Source: Treponema sp. UBA4873 (GTDB lineage: Bacteria > Spirochaetota > Spirochaetia > Treponematales > Treponemataceae). Taken from it: a DNA stretch of 64,000 bases. The stretch lies in the NCBI GenBank assembly GCA_002399405.1, contig DHDP01000002.1, positions 248,001 through 312,000 on the forward strand, in the 5' to 3' direction. Both the position numbers and the translations under genes were made by a program. The notes beneath the pieces are model-generated. The model was not told the DNA's origin, searched no databases, and was given only the letters and a program-made list of their open reading frames with translations. This document shows, in pieces, positions 34,273 through 41,056 of the stretch (position 1 is the first letter of the stretch; each line of letters begins with the position of its first letter).

Positions 34273-34758
34273 TTACTCAGAACTTACACACACCGGCATT
34301 TGCCAGCTTTCCATGTCTTTCGTAACAGGACAGACCATAATACCTGCAATACGGTCCATTGCTGCAGCTCCCAGATATCCGGCAAATTCCGCCAGTTCCA
34401 AATTTGATGCAAAAATAATATTCCTTTCCGACTGTTCCAGAATATCAAGAATCGCCTCTTTTTGTTCACTGCTTTGTGACCTGCCGACTTCATCAATACA
34501 CAGAAGATCATACTGTGCATACTTAACTGCTATATGATCTTTATCCGTAACAGAATTGAAGCTGTCTGCAGCATGATATTCATGCGCTATAGTCCGCGCA
34601 TTTATATAGCAACAGTGCCAGTTAATGGCATATCCTAAGCGGGTTCCGATTTGCGTATGCAGTGCAAGCCGGATCAGATAACACATTGTATATGTTTTCC
34701 CGATTCCCGGTTCTCCGCAGAGAATAATAACTTTCCTCCGGCCTGTGCTGTAACGACA
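34273..34758 (-). pseudogene. DnaC/IstB-like helicase loader, 5' end lost by frameshift
   Basis: From 34758 the minus-strand frame reads CRYSTGRRKVIILCGEPGIGKTY, so the Walker A motif GEPGIGKT is intact, followed by the Walker B region YDLLCIDEVGRSQ and sensor residues NIIFASNLELAEF. A TGA closes this frame just upstream (34761-34759) and no start codon with a ribosome site precedes the Walker motif. The N-terminal part is instead in the next frame, fused to another gene's tail. An ATPase of this type loads the replicative helicase on phages and integrative elements. Confidence 0.65.
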
Positions 34759-35008
34759 TCATTTCAATGTATTTGTCGACTTTATAATCTTTATCAACGG
34801 AGATACATTTTGAATCGTGTCTGGAAAAACTGTTACGCTCCCAGTTGCGGATCGATGCCTTCCAGTCCTGCATAGGAGTATTATTGCCGATCATCCAGCC
34901 GTTACTCACATAATGGTCATACCACTGCAGCGGATTAACAGGCAGCTTTTGTGAACTACAATATTCTTTTACCTGATCAATAGTTGGTTTCTCAAATGAA
35001 GGGGACAT
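34622..35008 (-). pseudogene. Replication-module protein C-terminal part, frameshifted
   Basis: 128 codons. Residues 5-60 read FEKPTIDQVKEYCSSQKLPV and DHYVSNGWMIGNNTPMQDWKASIRNWERN, a common C-terminal segment of phage/ICE replication initiators that are otherwise continuous with the protein encoded just upstream. The tail runs out of frame through the helicase-loader gene (SLRRTGNRENIYNVLSD is the wrong-frame reading of its Walker A). Frameshifts at both ends therefore separate it from its neighbours. No ribosome site for its ATG. Confidence 0.55.
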
Positions 35009-35370
35009 ACATTCTTAATTACTTTTTCATTGACATTAACTTTACCAGTATCATTACCATTTACATTAACGGCATCGTACGCATCGTTCTCATAAAACGT
35101 ATCCCTCGTATGCCAGCGTGCATTTGCAGCCATTTTAGCTGCATTCTGCCGACGAATAGCAGATTCATTCCATTTACCTGTATCTCTGTCGATATCATTC
35201 GTTATTACTACATAGAACGCTTCTACCATGCCATCCAGCTTTTCCTTCCTGCCTGTTTTTACATACCGGAACAAAGACATCAGTAACTGTGCCTTCTTGG
35301 TATCATCAAGCAGTACAAAATATTCTTCATAAGTATAATAAAATAAAAAAGCTTTTTTTGTTTTATCCAT
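34969..35370 (-). CDS. DUF6291-like phage/ICE replication protein, probably truncated
   Basis: About 133 residues from the ATG at 35370, which is preceded by GGGAGGA. The N-terminal ~90 residues (KKAFLFYYTYEEYFVLLDDT to RRQNAAKMAANARW) match the small winged-helix proteins at the head of phage replication modules. A low-complexity Asn/Val stretch (DAVNVNGNDTGKVNVNEKV) follows, normally a linker to a C-terminal helicase-loader-like segment. That segment is found in the next frame (start 35008), so this copy seems truncated by a frameshift near 35000, after which it ends in unrelated residues. Confidence 0.6.
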   Translation of the reverse strand: MDKTKKAFLFYYTYEEYFVLLDDTKKAQLLMSLFRYVKTGRKEKLDGMVEAFYVVITNDIDRDTGKWNESAIRRQNAAKMAANARWHTRDTFYENDAYDAVNVNGNDTGKVNVNEKVIKNVCPLHLRNQLLIR

Positions 35371-35551
35371 TGATCCTGTCCTCCCTTTCATTTTTGTGCG
35401 GGATAATATCCACATTTTTCCGTATCGAGGAATTCAGCGTATAAAATACGACTCTTCCGTCATGGTACTGAAGTTCTATAGAACAGCTGCCATGACGGAT
35501 ATGTAATGCATCAACATCTGATGCTATCTGACTGAGAAGTTTAGTTTCCAT
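35363..35551 (-). CDS. Small hypothetical protein of the replication module
   Basis: 62 residues from the ATG at 35551 (ACGGGAG upstream). Sequence METKLLSQIASDVDALHIRH continues with a beta-rich middle (CSIELQYHDGRVVFYTLNSS). Not recognised. It overlaps the excisionase-like gene by 11 bp and the replication protein by 8 bp, the tight packing typical of phage early operons. Confidence 0.55.
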   Translation of the reverse strand: METKLLSQIASDVDALHIRHGSCSIELQYHDGRVVFYTLNSSIRKNVDIIPHKNEREDRING

Positions 35552-35768
35552 GTTTTTCTCCCGTACAGCGGTTTGCAAGGATAAATTTCTCGATATCGGA
35601 ACGAAGAAAATATACCCTCTTTCTCATACGTACTCGCGGTAATAATTCCGGACCGATTTTCGAATCCAAAGTAGAGAGACCTATCCTCAGAAGAGTTGCC
35701 GTTTCCTGCCGGGAAAAATACATTTTTTCCGGTAATTCTTCGATTACTGATGACGCCTGTGTTTTCAT
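35541..35768 (-). CDS. Excisionase / AlpA-like helix-turn-helix protein
   Basis: 75 residues: MYFSRQETATLLRIGLSTLDSKIGPELLPRVRMRKRVYFLRSDIEKFI is a MerR-like winged helix (HTH_17) as in excisionases and AlpA regulators. Located 1.3 kb from the integrase in the same orientation. It would either direct excision of the element or activate the integrase or replication genes. The arrangement with overlapping small genes supports authenticity. Confidence 0.75.
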   Translation of the reverse strand: MKTQASSVIEELPEKMYFSRQETATLLRIGLSTLDSKIGPELLPRVRMRKRVYFLRSDIEKFILANRCTGEKHGN

Positions 35769-35936
35769 ATAAACCTCAAATGCTGACGGTGTAGCTGCAG
35801 TACGCCGCCAAAAAAGATACTGAATTTAGAAAAGCCCAACCGGGCCTGTTCAAGAACATCTGAGATTTTATGTCAGTCTGTGAATAATGTACGCTGGGGA
35901 ACTTGGGGGCCTCCCCCCGGTTCCCTGTCTTTTTTT

Positions 35937-36962
35937 CTATTTTTTTAAACAGTTCGTATCCAATAACGAACAGAAGTCTTTGAATTGTGTATCATAAATG
36001 GTATCTACTTTAAATTCCTCTTTTAGAAAATCTGCTTTCCTGCTTTTTGATATATCTATTTTGAGAATATGCGATATCAGCTGCCAGTCAAAATCTCCCT
36101 GCTTTGCTATTCTGATTTTCTTCAGGTATTGAATGAACAAATGATTAAAACAGGGGGTGAGGACATTATTTTCATCAAGAATCACTTTCTCAATTTTATA
36201 CTTCGGGTCAGGAAATTTCAGTGTTTGTAATTTTTCAATAAAATCAACCGTTACAGGATACTGTTCACTGAAAATCCTGCAACATTTGGTATATGACATA
36301 TTTTCATATGGGTCAGACGATCTACCGAGACCATCCTCCGATTCAAGATATTCCAATTCTGTCTGCAGTGCTTCCAAACATCGATCACTGTTTATTCTGT
36401 ATAAATTCACCCAATAGTTCTTAAATCTTCCCCCGAACAGGAGATACCGCAGAACTCCGTAAAGTGTACATAAAAGGCTGATACTAAAAAAAGATCCTAA
36501 ATAGTAAGGAAAAGTTTTATTTGTTACAACAAAGACTGCAACTGAAATACCAAGAATTATTGTCGGAAAAAAACTGTATACACCTATGCGGTATGCTTTA
36601 TACTGCAGCTTCCAGTCTTTCAGATTCACATATTCAGTAAATTTTTCATATATCATCTGTTTTTCGGAATGCGGTATCTTCAGAGATTTTTCACTGCTTA
36701 TATCATTAACAAAACTGCGAAACGGTTCCTGATTCTGTAGTAATTTACTTTTTCTTCTTGCCTCGTATGGTAACACATGTTTTTTAAGGTAGTCTACGTA
36801 TACCGAAAAATCCTGAACATCCAATGATTCCGCATTCGATTCAACCGTTCTTGTGTTTCTGATAAGCATTTTACACATACTCAGTAATAATACAAATCTG
36901 TTTATATGTTGTATCTTCTTATCCTGATTCGGAAAAATATCCTTCCATTTAATTTCCTGCAT
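35937..36962 (-). CDS. Two-TM hypothetical membrane protein
   Basis: 341 residues with a GGGAG ribosome site before the ATG. Hydrophobic spans at about 127-147 and 152-175 flank a short loop; both the long N-terminal (charged, helical) and C-terminal (~165 residues) parts would then face the same side, presumably the cytoplasm. No known domain. Position between the integrase and excisionase-like gene marks it as cargo of the mobile element. Proteins of this shape can act in superinfection exclusion or as membrane effectors of defence, but this is only positional inference. Confidence 0.65.
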   Translation of the reverse strand: MQEIKWKDIFPNQDKKIQHINRFVLLLSMCKMLIRNTRTVESNAESLDVQDFSVYVDYLKKHVLPYEARRKSKLLQNQEPFRSFVNDISSEKSLKIPHSEKQMIYEKFTEYVNLKDWKLQYKAYRIGVYSFFPTIILGISVAVFVVTNKTFPYYLGSFFSISLLCTLYGVLRYLLFGGRFKNYWVNLYRINSDRCLEALQTELEYLESEDGLGRSSDPYENMSYTKCCRIFSEQYPVTVDFIEKLQTLKFPDPKYKIEKVILDENNVLTPCFNHLFIQYLKKIRIAKQGDFDWQLISHILKIDISKSRKADFLKEEFKVDTIYDTQFKDFCSLLDTNCLKK

Positions 36963-37040
36963 TATTCACTCCCATAATTAATACCTAATACATATTCATA
37001 ACAGTATAGTACCTTAATTACCCAAACCGGGAAAGAATAA

Positions 37041-37076
37041 AATCATTAACAATCAGTCATCAGATTGTTAATGATT
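37041..37076. terminator. Strong hairpin terminator downstream of the integrase
   Basis: AATCATTAACAATC (37041-37054) and its exact complement (37063-37076) form a 14-bp stem with an 8-nt loop. On the minus strand it is followed by a T-rich run, fitting termination of the integrase transcript, whose stop codon is 10 bp away. Confidence 0.7.
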
Positions 37077-37086
37077 CAGTGTCACC

Positions 37087-38388
37087 TCACTCGATTGTTT
37101 CTTCAACCACCGGCAGAAAAAGTTTTTCAGCTGCGGAACTCATTATCTCCAGCGCCTTACCTTCCTCAAGATGTCCCGCATAGTGATTAAGCATTGTTTC
37201 CGTTTTATGCCCGGATACTGCCATAATTACGCGCTTATCCATTTCAATGTCGCTTATCCGGCTTATGAAATAATGACGCCACGAGTGGAAGCAGATTTCT
37301 TCCGGTTTTGAATAGCCGATGGATTCCAACGCACGGTGAAAATATTTTACCCAGTTTTTCGGGTCTGTCGGATGTCCGGGATTCTGTCCGAAAAAAACAA
37401 AACCCTTCAACCCTTCATTATGCGGATTAAAACCGGCCTGCATACGCAGTGCATCACGAAGCTGCGGTGATACCGGCACTTTTCGTTCTTCTCCATTCTT
37501 GCAGCATTTCAATCCGTCATACTTCGACCAGGAATGCCGTACGGAAAGATAGGTCTCTCCGATATCTTCCAGACGAAGTCCTGCAATCTCTCCCTGCCGC
37601 ATCCCTGTATACATTGCAAGCAGATTTGCCAGTTTTGCGGAATCGTTTTCCCAGGATGCTTTAAAAACAGCTTCTGCCTGTTGGGTTGTGAGAATCTTTC
37701 TGTTCTCACTTTTTACAGCACACTTAATAATACCGTCATAACAATTGTTTTCAGTGTAGTGTTTGTAGTAAGCCCATTTCAGGGCAAGAGTTAAAGAACT
37801 GATTATAGAGTTTATTGTTTTTGAAGCAAGTCCTTCAATGTTTTTATCATCAAAAATTGCATTAACATCATCGATAGTAATACTGCCTATCGGCCTGTTT
37901 TTTAGCCGCGGAAGCCAGTAAATTTTTATTCTGCTTTTCATCGTTTCACAATAGCTTCTGTGAATATCATGACCTTTCAATTTTTTTTCGCGAATATACG
38001 GCGATTTATCATAATCCCAGAATTCATCAAGAAACGGTTCAATCGGTTTACTTTCAGGGGCGGAAGGCATCATAGCGGATAAAATATATTTCCGTTCTTT
38101 CAGGATTCCTATAATGGAGTCTATATCCTCAGAACTAAAAGCGAGCGTATGCAGCTTATTCAGAAGGCTTAGTTTTTCTACTGATGTTTTGTTTTCATCT
38201 TCGGCAGCACTGTTGATTCGTTTCGGAATATTTCCGTTAACGAGCCAGCTCATTGCAATCTTTTCTGCTTCACTGCGGTTTGGTGTACCCGTACTCTTTT
38301 GAAACGAAAGAGATCCGTCTGAGAGTTTGAATTGAACGTAAAAGTTTCCGCCGTGGCGTTTGGTGGACAAATAAAAAGGCTTGACCAT
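37087..38388 (-). CDS. Tyrosine recombinase (integrase) of the island
   Basis: 433 residues from the ATG at 38388, chosen because AGAGG lies six bases upstream; an in-frame ATG at 38424 gives 445. Layout: N-terminal arm-binding (AP2-like) segment (HGGNFYVQFKLSDGSLSFQKS), SAM-like core-binding domain (~110-215) and catalytic domain. Catalytic residues are recognisable: Arg in MYTGMRQGEIAGL, His/Arg in FHSWRHYF, His in VSGHKTETML and the nucleophile Tyr in LNHYAGH. The gene is next to an initiator tRNA gene whose 3' end points toward it, the usual position of an integrase beside its attachment site. Intact, so the element could still move if its other end survives. Confidence 0.92.
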   Translation of the reverse strand: MVKPFYLSTKRHGGNFYVQFKLSDGSLSFQKSTGTPNRSEAEKIAMSWLVNGNIPKRINSAAEDENKTSVEKLSLLNKLHTLAFSSEDIDSIIGILKERKYILSAMMPSAPESKPIEPFLDEFWDYDKSPYIREKKLKGHDIHRSYCETMKSRIKIYWLPRLKNRPIGSITIDDVNAIFDDKNIEGLASKTINSIISSLTLALKWAYYKHYTENNCYDGIIKCAVKSENRKILTTQQAEAVFKASWENDSAKLANLLAMYTGMRQGEIAGLRLEDIGETYLSVRHSWSKYDGLKCCKNGEERKVPVSPQLRDALRMQAGFNPHNEGLKGFVFFGQNPGHPTDPKNWVKYFHRALESIGYSKPEEICFHSWRHYFISRISDIEMDKRVIMAVSGHKTETMLNHYAGHLEEGKALEIMSSAAEKLFLPVVEETIE

Positions 38389-38490
38389 GAAAAACCTCTT
38401 ATACGACTCGGAAAGAGTTTTCATCTAACTCTTTCATAAAATCGATATGTTTTTCACGCCAAGCCCTACTTGTATTGGGATCGGTAGTGT

Positions 38491-38519
38491 GGTAACTACT
38501 TGTAACACAAGCAGTTACC
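38491..38519. repeat. Inverted repeat between tRNA gene and integrase
   Basis: GGTAACTACTTGT (38491-38503), 3 bp, ACAAGCAGTTACC (38507-38519): 12 of 13 positions pair. It begins five bases from the 3' end of the tRNA gene. It could be a recombinase arm/core site or a terminator for the tRNA transcript; no T-run follows. Confidence 0.6.
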
Positions 38520-38523
38520 TATT

Positions 38524-38596
38524 TAGCGGGGGCAGGACTTGAACCTGCGGCCTCCGGGTTATGAGCCCGACGAGCTGCCAACTGCTCTACCCCGCG
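38524..38596 (-). tRNA. Initiator tRNA-fMet (CAT)
   Basis: 73 nt without the CCA tail, read on the minus strand. All arms fold: GCAGCTCGTCGGG leads into the anticodon loop CTCATAA, and AGGTTCAAGTCCT forms the T arm. It is the initiator type: the first base is C opposite T at position 72 (no Watson-Crick pair), and the anticodon stem has three G-C pairs (GGG/CCC). The CCA end is not encoded. Its 3' end faces the integrase, suggesting it is, or borders, the island's attachment site. Confidence 0.95.
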
Positions 38597-38656
38597 TCGT
38601 AAGTGTCACTATACTATTGTTTATATGTCAAAAAGTCAATAGGTGTCTACTTTTTT

Positions 38657-39406
38657 TTACGCTTTTTTTCCGGAATCTGATTTTCCGGAATCTGATTTTC
38701 CGGAATCTGACCCGGAAGTTCGATTCCGGCGGCGTCTCAAAAGAGGCTTCTTCTCGGTCGCCTGAATCGTGTAACGGAGACGGCACTGCACTGCGGCGAA
38801 CAGGATTGCCGCTGCGGCAAACCAGCGGTAACTGTCGTACAATGCAAAAAAATTGTACAGTCCGTGCAGCAGAACGGGATACACAAGCGCCATTATATCG
38901 ACTTTGTGATGTTTTACCGACCAGACAAACAAACCGCTCAGCCCTGCGCAGAACATGTGCACAAAATCAGCCGTGAACATCCGTACGAAAATCTCTTCAT
39001 AAACGAGATATGCTCCCACGTCGTTTGCATGCTGAAGCCGCTGCAGGAAATAGATTGCCGACTCGAAGCAGCCGAGGCTCGCACCGCATAAAAACGCGCA
39101 TCCGAAAAATTTTCCCAAGGTGATTTTTTTCGAAGGAAGCAGAAACATCACGAGCATCTTCAGAACTTCTTCTATAAGTCCGTTAAAAAAAACCGCCTTG
39201 AGCAGTTCACCCGACCACGTGTCCCTGTTGAAAAACGGAAATCCTCTTATGTAAAACTGAAGAAACGTTATGGGCAGAACGGCCAGAAGTCCGAGCAGCG
39301 TCGCAAGCAGTTCAGCCGTAATTTTCACTTTTCCGAGAAATTTTAATAACAGGAAAACAACGATATACGGAACAAAACAAAGTGCAAGCGCTGCATAAAT
39401 ATTCAT
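38657..39406 (-). CDS. PrsW-like intramembrane metalloprotease
   Basis: 249 residues from the ATG at 39406; a longer frame would cross into the divergent aroK gene. Seven or so membrane spans. The PrsW/CPBP-type motifs are visible: IEEVLKMLVMF (EE pair), GASLGCFESAIYF, FVHMFCAGLSG and LLHGLYNFF supply the conserved Glu and His residues. PrsW cleaves anti-sigma factors in other bacteria; relatives here may process membrane proteins. The C-terminus ends in three SDSGK repeats. Divergent from the shikimate kinase gene with about 58 bp between starts. Confidence 0.82.
   Translation of the reverse strand: MNIYAALALCFVPYIVVFLLLKFLGKVKITAELLATLLGLLAVLPITFLQFYIRGFPFFNRDTWSGELLKAVFFNGLIEEVLKMLVMFLLPSKKITLGKFFGCAFLCGASLGCFESAIYFLQRLQHANDVGAYLVYEEIFVRMFTADFVHMFCAGLSGLFVWSVKHHKVDIMALVYPVLLHGLYNFFALYDSYRWFAAAAILFAAVQCRLRYTIQATEKKPLLRRRRNRTSGSDSGKSDSGKSDSGKKA
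38666..38710 (-). repeat. 15-bp tandem repeat, three copies
   Basis: TTTTCCGGAATCTGA occurs three times in direct succession at the 3' end of the PrsW-like gene, encoding SDSGK three times. The unit is a multiple of three, so slippage would only change tail length. Confidence 0.9.
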
Positions 39407-39464
39407 AAAACAAGAATACATCATGTTGTGGACTTTTGCAATTACAACGAATATACTCAACTGT

Positions 39465-40043
39465 ATGGCAAACACAACGGATTCAGCGTATATACTTCTC
39501 GGTATCAAACATTCGGGTAAAACAACCCTGGGGCAGATGCTTGCAGACAGATTTGAGTGTGCGTTTTTCGACACTGATGCCGTTATTACGGAGCAGACAG
39601 GTCTTTTTCCCCGCGATATTTATGCGTCACAGGGGCCTGCCGGATTCATGATTGCGGAAGAAAACGCATGCAGAACGCTTGCGGAAAAATATACCGGAAA
39701 GGAGCTTGTGATTTCTACGGGCGGAGGAATCTGCGACAATGCGCCCGCACTCAATATTCTGCGCAGTATGGGCACGTTTATTTTTCTTGAAGTTCCCGAA
39801 AATCTCGCGGCGGACCGCATTATCCGAAAGATGACGAAGTCTTCGGATGGAACGCTCGGAAATCTTCCGGCATATATCGCAAAAAAAAATCCGGACACAG
39901 AAAACGATGTCCGGACTATTTTTCACGATCTTTATGCAGCGCGGACCGAAACGTACAGAACAATCGCGGACGTTACGGTAAAGCTTGAAGATGCTCCGAA
40001 GAACCTTAATCTGGACAACATCCTCAAAGCGCTTTCGCTGTAG
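39465..40043 (+). CDS. aroK: Shikimate kinase
   Basis: 192 residues from the ATG at 39465 (an earlier in-frame start at 39423 lies in the promoter region). Walker A GIKHSGKTT, the shikimate-binding FFDTDAVI, the STGGGIC loop and a lid region near LGNLPAYIAKKNPD are typical. It phosphorylates shikimate in aromatic amino acid biosynthesis. A TATACT hexamer (39452-39457) ends 7 bp before the start codon, with no ribosome site, suggesting a leaderless transcript. An unusual terminator-like hairpin (39890-39915) lies inside the coding region. Convergent with the SlyD gene, 3 bp apart. Confidence 0.88.
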   Translation: MANTTDSAYILLGIKHSGKTTLGQMLADRFECAFFDTDAVITEQTGLFPRDIYASQGPAGFMIAEENACRTLAEKYTGKELVISTGGGICDNAPALNILRSMGTFIFLEVPENLAADRIIRKMTKSSDGTLGNLPAYIAKKNPDTENDVRTIFHDLYAARTETYRTIADVTVKLEDAPKNLNLDNILKALSL

Positions 40044-40046
40044 CTT

Positions 40047-40601
40047 TTATTCTCCGCCGGCACTGCAGCCGCAACCGCAGCTTCCCGCTTCCCCGTCTTC
40101 ACTGCAGTCGCCGCCGCAACCGCTGCAGCCTCCGCAATCTCCTCCGCAGGAAGGCGGATTCAGTTCTTCTTCCGTCGCGTCGCGTACGTCTTTCACTTCC
40201 ACGTCGAACACAAGCGTCTTGCCCGCTAGTTCGTGATTTCCGTCGACAGTGACCGTATCGTCGGTTACTTTTTTTACGGTCACAATCATGGGACCGCCGG
40301 CCGTGCCTGCCTGAAACTTCATGCCGACTTCAATCTGTGCGTCCGAATCGAACTGTGCACGCGGTACTTCGACGACCATCTGCTCGTCGTACTCGCCGTA
40401 TGCGTCCTTCGGTGCAATCGTTACGGTAAATTTATCACCCGGTTCTTTTCCTTCAAGTTCATCCTCAAGTCCTGTAATGAGGTTTCCGGTTCCGTGCAGA
40501 TATTCGAGAGGCTCTTTACCTTCCGACGAATCAATCTGTTTTCCCTCTGTATCTTTAAGTGTGTAATGGATTTTTACCATTTTGTTCTTTGCGATTTTCA
40601 C
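40047..40601 (-). CDS. FKBP-type peptidyl-prolyl isomerase, SlyD-like
   Basis: 184 residues, start taken at the GTG at 40601 because it gives the SlyD-like opening (V/M)KIAKNKMVKIHYTLKD and a GAAGGA ribosome site within the end of the NifU-like gene. FKBP core with EPLEYLHGTGNLITGLEDELEGKEPGD and an IF (chaperone) insert (KDAYGEYDEQMVVEVPRAQF). The last ~35 residues are Gly/Cys-rich (PPSCGGDCGGCSGCGGDC), a probable nickel/metal-binding tail as in SlyD. Cytoplasmic folding helper and possibly metal chaperone. Co-transcribed with the NifU-like Fe-S protein. Confidence 0.88.
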   Translation of the reverse strand: MKIAKNKMVKIHYTLKDTEGKQIDSSEGKEPLEYLHGTGNLITGLEDELEGKEPGDKFTVTIAPKDAYGEYDEQMVVEVPRAQFDSDAQIEVGMKFQAGTAGGPMIVTVKKVTDDTVTVDGNHELAGKTLVFDVEVKDVRDATEEELNPPSCGGDCGGCSGCGGDCSEDGEAGSCGCGCSAGGE

Positions 40602-40602
40602 T

Positions 40603-40860
40603 TCACATTCCTTCGTCCATATCCTGGACAACTTCCGTAACATCCGGGCATGCATCTTTAAGATAGCGCTCTACGCCCATCTTCAATGTCATGACCGCCA
40701 TAGGGCAGCTTCCGCACGCCCCGACCAGCTTCAGATGAACCCGGTTCTGATCATCAAGCGAAACATATTCCATATCGCCGCCGTCAGCCTGAAGCTGCGG
40801 GCGGAACATTTCAACAGCTTCTTTCACTGTATCTTCGAGAGTTTTCGTTTCTCCTGCCAT
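40603..40860 (-). CDS. NifU C-terminal-domain Fe-S scaffold protein
   Basis: 85 residues comprising a single NifU C-terminal (Nfu) domain: VKEAVEMFRPQLQADGGDME and the cluster-binding VGACGSCPMAVMTLK (C-x-x-C). It would carry or transfer a 4Fe-4S cluster. It is separated by one base from the downstream SlyD gene, so both are translated together. A ribosome site AGGTT lies before the ATG. No other isc/suf gene is close. Confidence 0.9.
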   Translation of the reverse strand: MAGETKTLEDTVKEAVEMFRPQLQADGGDMEYVSLDDQNRVHLKLVGACGSCPMAVMTLKMGVERYLKDACPDVTEVVQDMDEGM

Positions 40861-41056
40861 TTTTAACCTCCGTAAACAGGTCCGTTACCTGCAAGAATAA
40901 AAGCCGCATTAAAAACTGCGTCCGCCGTACGAACGGCATGATTTGCTTCTCTAAAAGATACATCAAAACACGCACGTTCGGCTACCGTTCAGGCAGAAAA
41001 TCAGCTAATCAGTGAGTATACCGGAATAGCGCCGTTTATGCAATTTTCAGGAAAAA

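Noticed and set aside
34273..35008. Programmed frameshift in the helicase-loader region
   Set aside because: No slippery heptamer or downstream structure at the junction, and a second lesion lies nearby; decay or sequence error is simpler.
38666..38710. CRISPR or iteron interpretation of the 15-bp repeats
   Set aside because: The copies are contiguous and in frame with the PrsW-like gene, so they are a simple coding tandem repeat.
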